A stretch of DNA of 64,000 bases from positions 372,001 through 436,000 of the forward strand of contig NW_020126818.1 in assembly GCF_002994745.2 (NCBI RefSeq). The letters are read 5' to 3'. Numbering within the stretch: position 1 is the stretch's first letter; every line of letters starts with the position of its first letter. The position numbers and the translations under genes were made by a program. Source of the DNA: Rosa chinensis. Lineage: Eukaryota; Streptophyta; Magnoliopsida; Rosales; Rosaceae. Under the pieces are notes generated by a model. It was not told the origin of the DNA. It saw only the letters and a program-made list of their open reading frames with translations, and did not search any database. Positions 57,765 through 64,000 of the stretch are shown one piece after another.

Positions 57765-59779
57765 TGATAGGAGCATTTTAATGCGACATTTTAACTGTTA
57801 TTTCCCTATATTTTCTGCGTTATTTCCTTAATAAAACTCTGTTTAGGAAAGTTTCCGTTCTTCGAATGGGAAAGTTCCTAATTGTAGAAAGTTTCCGTTT
57901 TGTAGTTTCTATTTTTCATTTTTAGAAAGTTTCCATTTTAGTTTAAGAAAGTTTCCATTTCTTATTTTAGAAAGCTTCTATTTTCAGGTTTTTGGAATAA
58001 ATAAGCAGAATTGAGTTCATAAATGGAATGAGAAGTTTCATGAAGATGACATGGCAAGGAGAGAATCAAGGAAGAGTTTTTTTAAAAAAAGGAAAATATA
58101 TTTTCCTTGGGGATTAAATTTGCCGTGTAATACTTAAGGAAAAACAAGGTGACAACGTGGGAATTGAAGATGATTGATTGAGGATTTCAAGGAGAGATTT
58201 TCTTGGGAGACTTTTATGGAAAGAAATATTGCTGGAGGAATAATTTGGTGTGATTGCCAACGTGAAAATCAGAAATAATCAAGGTGATGACGCCAAGAGA
58301 GATTCAAGGGAGATATTTATGGAAGGAAAATATGTGTGCACCAAGGAAAAGCTAAAAAGGCGTCTAGATTCATCCCCAAATTCCCTAAAGGAATGTTGGC
58401 CGAAATTCATGAAGAAAATCAGAATAATTTCAAGGAAATTCGGCAATTAAATATTAGGGAGGTATTTTAGAGAATTATGATTGGTTGGAACACATCACAA
58501 GGCTTACTTGGCATTCTATGATTGGTTGGACCACATCACAAGCTTACTTGGCGAATTATCATTGGTTGAAGCTATGTGGAAAATTCTGATTGCTTTGTGA
58601 ACCCTAGCCATGCTCCTATATAAAACTCCCCCTTTCTCAACGTCAAGAGTTCCTCTCCCCCATACAATTTACACTTTAGAAAAAAATCAGAAAATCTTCT
58701 TAGCATAGCCGTGAGTTTCTCCATCCTCTAGTCATCTCCACGAGTTCAAGCAAGGCCAAGGGAGAAGAAGCATAGCCGTGAGTATCCATCATCCATCTCC
58801 AACCTTGAAGCTTGCTTTCGAGATTCAAGAGACCACCACATCAATCGTTCATCACCATCTTCATCTCACGGTGTAATCCGATTCTCCTTTGTAACCTTTG
58901 CTTTGAATTTCGTTGGTTATGAACTAGTTGACATATGTGTTTGAACAAATATTAATTTCTGGAATTTTATGATTAATTGAATATTTTCAGATTCATATAT
59001 TGTGATTCAAGAGTTGCTTATGTGAGTTTGTTTAATTAAATTTGCGTTATAGATATCCTTTGTGTATTAATCTTATTTGGGTCGACACTTATAGGGTTTA
59101 TGCATAATTGTTGCTAGGTTTAAGAACATGAAATCGACTTTTCGTTTTGTGTAAACTTGAATCAAAGTAGTAAAGGTTTTGGACAAAGACCGAATTTAAT
59201 TAAAGAGGATTGCAATTAGGTGGACTTTTTCATACTAAGTTGTACACTTGAGTTGATAGCCTTTCTTTGTTCTTAATGCGTTAAACATGTCATGATTGAC
59301 TAGCTTTCTAGGGCTTGATTACATGTTTGATAGGATTAATCTTTGTGCTTTCACTTTGGTTAATTAGCATTGAAAAGTAAAAAATGGGAAATTATTTGCT
59401 TTCGAATATTTCACATGATCAACTCCTTTCTCATGACTTAGATGAACAATATTAGGGTTTGAATCAATTTTAATCATATGTTTCGGTTTTGATCTTTGTT
59501 CTCTCATTCCATTTGTATTTTTATGTTTTTGCATTTTAATTCTTTTGTTTACTTAATTAATTTTCGAAAAACCCAAAAACAAAATCCCCCCTTTTTTCGT
59601 AAATAATGTTTATACTTGTGAATATCTTTGTGAATATTATACTTTGTTTTAATTTTAATTGTTTAATTGTTTGATAATGACAGGTGTACCCTCAATCCCC
59701 GGAATAGAACGATCCCTACTTACTTTTACTACTAATGACATTTCAGGGTTAAATTATGCGCTTGCTTTTTAGCGCATCA
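57765..59779 (+). repeat. 3' LTR of J (type 2)
   Basis: Same length and apparently same sequence as the 5' LTR, including the terminal hairpin. An ATG in the hairpin (59756) happens to be in frame with the downstream pol of I. Confidence 0.95.
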
Positions 59780-62353
59780 ATCAAAGGTAATAATTCTAAC
59801 TTATCAAATTCGGTTATTGCTAACCCTTCTTCTTCTTGCATGCCCTTCCCACGCAGGTTTGCCCAATCTAAGAAGGATGAAAGTGACCAAGCTATCTTGG
59901 AAACTTTCAAGAAGGTGCAAGTAAACCTACCCCTCCTAGAGGCCATCAAGCAAGTCCCTAAGTATGCCAAGTTCCTCAAAGAGCTTTGCACTACTAGGAG
60001 AGTAAACCGTGAAAAGGAGGTGGTAAAGGTAAGTGAGAATGTCTCTGCCCTAATTCAGAGGAAGATCCCTCCAAAGTGTAAGGATCCTGGAAGCTTTACC
60101 ATTCCTTGTACTATTGGTAACTCTAGATTTAAGAATGCCATGCTAGACCTAGGTGCATCTGTTAATGTTATGCCCTACTCTGTTTATGAAACCCTAGGTC
60201 TAGGGGAACTTAAATCTGACAATGTTATCATTCAGTTAGCTGACAGATCCAATGCATACCCTAGAGGTTTGTTGGAGGATGTGCTTGTACAGGTTAACCA
60301 TCTTATCTTCCCAGCTGATTTTTATGTATTGGAAATGGAGGACTCCCCTGTAAGTTCCACTCCATTGCTTTTGGGACGTCCTTTCTTAAGGACAGCTAGG
60401 ACGAAGATTGATGTGTATGAAGGCTCTCTTACAATGGAGTTCGATGGTGACATTATTGGCTTTAACATCTTTGAAGCCATGAGGTATCCCCTAGAGGTTA
60501 ATGATTGTTTTTCCGCTGACATTTTGGATGAACTTGCGCAGAAAATGTTTGATGTTATGCATGAGGATACCCTAGTCACTACCCTTGAGAGTGGGGTAGG
60601 CTATACAAAGGAAGGCGTCACCATCTCAGAGGACAAGTTGAAAGACACTTGTGAGGATAAAATCATTGAAAACGTCTCCTTCCTTGAGGCATCACCCTTT
60701 ATAGGTAAGTCTGTTTCTCCTTTGTCCATTCAGTTATCCACTAACAAGACATTACCTTCAGTGGTCCAGGCCCCAGAACTTGAGCTAAAACCTCTTCCAG
60801 ACCATTTGAAGTATGTCTACTTAGGGGACAAGGAAACCTTGCCAGTGATTGTGTCCTCTGCACTAACAACTCCACAAGAACAGAAGTTGGTGGAAATGTT
60901 GAAGCAACACAAGACCGCCATAGGATGGACATTGGCGGATATCAAGGGAATCAGCCCTACAACTTGCGTCCACAGGATACTTCTAGAGGAGGGGTCTAAA
61001 CCCACTAGAGAGGCTCAACGTCGTCTCAACCCTCCAATGATGGAAGTAGTGAAGAAGGAGGTTATCAAACTCCTTGATTGTGGGGTAATCTACCCTATTT
61101 CTGACTCCAAGTGGGTCTCTCCAGTTCAGGTCGTGCCCAAGAAATCTGGGATCACTGTGGTGAAGAATGCTGATAACGAACTGGTGCCTCAAAGGACAGT
61201 CACAGGCCACAGAGTTTGCATTGACTATAGGAGGCTCAACGCAACTACAAGGAAAGACCACTTTCCTCTGCCATTCATTGATCAGATGCTTGAGCGCCTA
61301 GCTGGACATGACTACTACTGCTTCCTGGATGGATATTCTGGTTACAACCAGATTGCAATTGCAAATGAAGATCAAGAGAAGACAACCTTCACTTGCCCCT
61401 TTGGAACGTTTGCTTATAGACGTATGCCCTTCGGACTTTGCAACGCTCCAGGTACGTTTCAGAGATGTATGGTAAGTATCTTTTCAGATTATATTGAGAA
61501 AATCATAGAGGTATTCATGGATGACTTTTCAGTTTTTGGAAAGAATTTTGATGATTGTCTTAATAATCTGGAAATAATTCTGAAACGATGCATGGAAACT
61601 AACCTTGTCTTAAACTGGGAAAAATGTCATTTTATGGTTAAGCAAGGAATAGTTCTAGGACATATTGTCTCTGCTAGGGGTATAGAGGTTGATAAAGCCA
61701 AGGTTGATATTGTGCGTCACTTACCCTCTCCCACTTCTGTGAGAGAGATTCGTTCTTTCCTTGGCCATGCAGGTTTTTATAGGAGGTTCATCAAGGACTT
61801 CTCTCAGATTTCGAGACCCTTATGTCAACTACTCCAGAAGGATGTGCCCTTCCACTTTGACAAGGAGTGTCAAGAAGCTTTTGACAAGCTTAAGGAGTTG
61901 TTGACGTCTGCCCCCATCATGTTACCTCCAGATTGGTCCCTGCCCTTTGAGTTGATGTGTGATGCCTCTGACTATGCAGTTGGAGCTGTTTTGGGGCAAA
62001 GGAAGGACAAGCTACCCTATGCCATCTACTACGCCTCAAGGACTCTCAATGATGCACAAATGAACTACTCCACCACAGAGAAAGAGCTCCTTGCAGTTGT
62101 CTTTGCCCTTGAGAAGTTTCGCTCTTATTTGCTTGGTACAAAAGTTACTATCTTTACTGACCATGCAGCTTTGAAATACTTGATGACCAAGAAAGAGGCG
62201 AAACCAAGGCTCATCAGATGGATCCTACTCTTGCAAGAATTCGACGTGGAAATCAAGGACAAGAAGGGTAGTGAAAACGTGGTAGCTGACCACTTGAGTC
62301 GTTTGGTGCACGCAGAAGACCGTCTCCCTCTGGTGGAGACATTTCCAGACTAG
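59780..62353 (+). CDS. gag-pol of I: gag end, protease, reverse transcriptase, RNase H (stop before integrase)
   Basis: Native sequence resumes after J. An uninterrupted frame runs from an ATG at 59756 in J's LTR, so a fused product starting in the LTR is possible on paper. Domains: the [19 protein letters not shown] block, protease with the Asp of DLGAS at 60146-60148, reverse transcriptase with FMDD at 61514-61525, and RNase H with CDAS, TEKELLA, FTDHAAL and VVADHLSR. The frame ends at TAG 62351-62353, where C has GAG: a single-base nonsense change in the linker between RNase H and integrase. Protease, RT and RNase H would therefore be made without integrase. There are few amino-acid differences from C by eye. 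Confidence 0.93.
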   Translation: MKGNNSNLSNSVIANPSSSCMPFPRRFAQSKKDESDQAILETFKKVQVNLPLLEAIKQVPKYAKFLKELCTTRRVNREKEVVKVSENVSALIQRKIPPKCKDPGSFTIPCTIGNSRFKNAMLDLGASVNVMPYSVYETLGLGELKSDNVIIQLADRSNAYPRGLLEDVLVQVNHLIFPADFYVLEMEDSPVSSTPLLLGRPFLRTARTKIDVYEGSLTMEFDGDIIGFNIFEAMRYPLEVNDCFSADILDELAQKMFDVMHEDTLVTTLESGVGYTKEGVTISEDKLKDTCEDKIIENVSFLEASPFIGKSVSPLSIQLSTNKTLPSVVQAPELELKPLPDHLKYVYLGDKETLPVIVSSALTTPQEQKLVEMLKQHKTAIGWTLADIKGISPTTCVHRILLEEGSKPTREAQRRLNPPMMEVVKKEVIKLLDCGVIYPISDSKWVSPVQVVPKKSGITVVKNADNELVPQRTVTGHRVCIDYRRLNATTRKDHFPLPFIDQMLERLAGHDYYCFLDGYSGYNQIAIANEDQEKTTFTCPFGTFAYRRMPFGLCNAPGTFQRCMVSIFSDYIEKIIEVFMDDFSVFGKNFDDCLNNLEIILKRCMETNLVLNWEKCHFMVKQGIVLGHIVSARGIEVDKAKVDIVRHLPSPTSVREIRSFLGHAGFYRRFIKDFSQISRPLCQLLQKDVPFHFDKECQEAFDKLKELLTSAPIMLPPDWSLPFELMCDASDYAVGAVLGQRKDKLPYAIYYASRTLNDAQMNYSTTEKELLAVVFALEKFRSYLLGTKVTIFTDHAALKYLMTKKEAKPRLIRWILLLQEFDVEIKDKKGSENVVADHLSRLVHAEDRLPLVETFPD

Positions 62354-63682
62354 CAACTCTTTGGAATCCAGGTAAGTGAACCATGGTATGCAGACATTGT
62401 GAATTATATTGTGTCTAGAAAGATTCCTGATACCATGTCACGTGCTCATAGGGATAGGCTTAAGAAAACTGTTAAGCAATATGTTTGGGATGAACCTTAT
62501 TTGTGGAAGTATTGCTCTGATCAATTGATTAGGAGATGTGTGCCTGAACATGAACATAATGCTATACTTTCTTTTTGCCACTCCAAAGCATGTGGGGGAC
62601 ACTTTGGGTCTAAGAAGACTGCGTTTAAGGTGCTAGAGTCTGGGTTCTATTGGCCAACATTATTTAGGGATGCACATGCCTATTGTTTAACTTGTGATAA
62701 GTGCCAAAGAACAGGAAATCTAGGTCCTAGAGATCAAATGCCATTGTCCAATATAATAACTGTTGAAATATTTGATGTCTGGGGTATAGATTTCATGGGA
62801 CCTTTCCCTTCATCTTTTGGGTTTCTCTATATCTTACTGGCAGTGGACTATGTTTCCAAATGGGTGGAAGCAAAGGCCACTAGAACTAATGACTCTAAGG
62901 TTGTTGCAGATTTTATCAAGTCTAACATCTTTAGCAGGTTTGGAATGCCTAGAGTTCTCATTAGTGATGGAGGATCCCATTTTTGCAATCGGACGATTGA
63001 GGCTCTCTTGAAGAGATATGATGTCACACATAAGGTTTCTACACCTTATCACCCACAAACTAGTGGGCAGGCTGAGGTCTCTAATCGTCAGATTAAGGGG
63101 ATATTGGAGAAGACTGTGAACCCCAACAGGAAGGACTGGTCCTTGCGTCTAGAGGATGCTTTGTGGGCCTACAGAACTGCATACAAAACTCCCATAGGTA
63201 TGTCACCATATCGAATTGTCTATGGCAAACCATGCCATTTACCTGTGGAGTTGGAGCACAAAGCTTGGTGGGCTGTGAAGCAGTTCAACATGGATATGGA
63301 TGCAGCTGGGCTTCATAGGAAGTTGCAATTGCAAGAGTTAGAGGAGATAAGGAATGATGCCTTTGAAAGTGCTAAAATTTACAAGGATAAGACTAAGGCA
63401 TTCCATGACAAAATGATTCGAAGAAAGACTTTTGTTGTGGGTCAAAAAGTTCTTCTCTTCCATTCTCGTCTCAAACTCTTCCCAGGTAAGCTTCGTTCTC
63501 GTTGGATTGGACCTTTTGTTATCACTCATGTGTTTCCTCATGGAGCTGTGCAGATAAAGAGTGAACATACAAGCAACGAGTTCAAAGTGAATGGCCATCG
63601 CTTGAAGCCTTACTATGAGGCATTTGTGGAACATGAAGTGGAGGATGTACCCCTCCAAAACGTTCCAAACCCTGAGGATTAA
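62354..63682 (+). CDS. Integrase of I (downstream of the nonsense codon)
   Basis: Same frame as the preceding stretch, after the TAG; the visible ATG-initiated frame starts at 62399 (MNYIVSRK), but this is internal and not a native start. It has the His/Cys zinc region, catalytic Asp 62789-62791, Asp 62966-62968 and Glu 63074-63076 (58 and 35 residues between), [10 protein letters not shown] and the RWIGPFVI motif, ending at TAA 63680-63682. Unlike C, the integrase is not interrupted and all catalytic residues are present; it is only cut off from pol by the stop codon. Confidence 0.93.
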   Translation, partial: QLFGIQVSEPWYADIVNYIVSRKIPDTMSRAHRDRLKKTVKQYVWDEPYLWKYCSDQLIRRCVPEHEHNAILSFCHSKACGGHFGSKKTAFKVLESGFYWPTLFRDAHAYCLTCDKCQRTGNLGPRDQMPLSNIITVEIFDVWGIDFMGPFPSSFGFLYILLAVDYVSKWVEAKATRTNDSKVVADFIKSNIFSRFGMPRVLISDGGSHFCNRTIEALLKRYDVTHKVSTPYHPQTSGQAEVSNRQIKGILEKTVNPNRKDWSLRLEDALWAYRTAYKTPIGMSPYRIVYGKPCHLPVELEHKAWWAVKQFNMDMDAAGLHRKLQLQELEEIRNDAFESAKIYKDKTKAFHDKMIRRKTFVVGQKVLLFHSRLKLFPGKLRSRWIGPFVITHVFPHGAVQIKSEHTSNEFKVNGHRLKPYYEAFVEHEVEDVPLQNVPNPED

Positions 63683-63729
63683 ATGGAGGTACAAGTCTAG
63701 GCTGAAAGACTATAAACATTAAGCGCTGC

Positions 63730-63745
63730 TTGGGAGGCAACCCAA
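63730..63745 (+). promoter_or_regulatory. Conserved post-pol stem-loop (I)
   Basis: TTGGG, AGGCAA, CCCAA as in the other elements. Confidence 0.5.
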
Positions 63746-63892
63746 TTCTGAAGTAGCTGTGGAGGAGTCATCAACGCAGATTTGTTTTATCTCTCCCTTT
63801 TACTTCTCCAATTTTTCTTTATGTTGGTAGTCATTTTCGTAAATTTCATCCCTATATGCTTAAGTGTTCCATTGCATGCTTTTTATTGATTA

Positions 63893-63931
63893 CATTGAGG
63901 ACAATGCAATATTTAAGTGTGGGGGAAGGGA
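63893..63931 (+). promoter_or_regulatory. Extra polypurine-like tract with hairpin (I)
   Basis: CATTG/CAATG stem-loop (63893-63906), then GGGGGAAGGGA (63921-63931). Confidence 0.5.
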
Positions 63932-64000
63932 TTTACACTTTTGTCTTGAGTCATATATATTGAAAAATACAAAAAAATTGAAAAATGTCAAAAATTTAAA

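Larger units (their letters stand above)
52934..59779 (+). mobile_element. Element J: complete non-autonomous Athila-derived element
   Basis: Plus-strand element flanked by ATCAA (52929-52933, 59780-59784). Two 2015-bp LTRs, in which I saw no difference by eye, and a 2816-bp internal region with primer site, one leader module, filler, post-pol region and polypurine tract but no gag-pol. It is probably the youngest insertion here, and shows that this silent family moved recently using proteins supplied in trans. Confidence 0.96.
47142..64000 (+). mobile_element. Element I: Athila-like element with gag-pol, 3' end outside window
   Basis: 5' LTR, tRNA-Asp primer site, leader with two modules, gag-pol, and the start of the post-pol region up to the window edge. 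It inserted in H (left TSD GTAAC, 47137-47141). J is inserted in its gag (TSD ATCAA). It carries a 1-nt frameshift in gag and an in-frame TAG before integrase. The body is very close to C, but the U5 part of the LTR differs, so it is a related recombinant copy. Confidence 0.94.
63683..64000 (+). other. Post-pol non-coding region of I, up to window edge
   Basis: Nearly identical to 35913-36230 of C; contains the TTGGG stem-loop (63730-63745) and the CATTG hairpin with purine tract (63893-63931). The 3' LTR is outside the window. Confidence 0.85.

Noticed and set aside
1..64000. CRISPR arrays, bacterial operons, rRNA, or a host plant gene
   Set aside because: No spaced direct repeats, no RNA gene signatures and no frame outside retrotransposon pol/gag longer than the LTR shadows; all sequence is accounted for by nested elements.

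Overview
The window is plant nuclear DNA, and every stretch I can assign belongs to LTR retrotransposons; I found no host gene. All elements look like the Athila group of Ty3/gypsy (Metaviridae-type) elements. The signs are a long gag-pol frame with a CCHC knuckle, an Asp-Leu-Gly-Ala-Ser protease, an FMDD reverse transcriptase, RNase H and a D,D35E integrase; LTRs of about 1.75-2.36 kb with TGAT...ATCA ends; a primer-binding site matching tRNA-Asp; and a GTGTGGGGG polypurine tract. Such dense nests suggest heterochromatin of a (probably eudicot) plant. The species cannot be told from this.

Layout, by insertion order. Remnant B (16887-17412) is the oldest frame on its side. A (1-16886, +; 5' end outside the window) inserted into B's LTR. 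A itself carries a solo LTR (1752-4068) and the gag-pol-less element E (6376-13242, minus). F (LTR piece 17413-18598) inserted in B's leader. G (18599 to 44078 and beyond, minus) inserted in F's LTR. G holds two further stacks. The first is D (20854-43867, minus, no coding capacity), which holds C (23930-40183, +, full-length with gag-pol), which holds a solo LTR (32871-35193). The second is H (44079 onward, minus), which holds I (47142 onward, +), which holds J (52934-59779, +, no coding capacity). Both stacks are six insertions deep. Target-site duplications (TSDs, 5 bp) support the boundaries on both sides of six insertions: CTATG, TTTTT, GCCCA, AGCTA, GTGAT and ATCAA.

Coding state. C has one 1-nt frameshift in gag and a solo LTR sitting at the second catalytic Asp codon of integrase. 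I has one 1-nt frameshift in gag, the J insertion, and an in-frame TAG between RNase H and integrase. A lacks its 5' part here and is cut in RNase H. None has an env-like frame in the roughly 2 kb between integrase and 3' LTR.

How they work together. D, E and J are one deletion family. They keep LTRs, primer-binding site, one copy of a leader module, the post-pol region and the polypurine tract, but lost all of gag-pol, so they must have been moved by proteins of A/C/I-like relatives. What the coding and non-coding elements share points to cis-acting RNA signals: a leader module of about 380 bp (two copies in C and I), a U5 segment complementary to the primer-binding region, a post-pol stem-loop, two extra polypurine-like tracts and an 8-bp-stem hairpin beside the true tract. 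The oddest signal is a short hairpin at the 3' end of each LTR. Its sequence varies strongly between copies and even between the two LTRs of D and of E, whose remaining LTR sequence is nearly identical.
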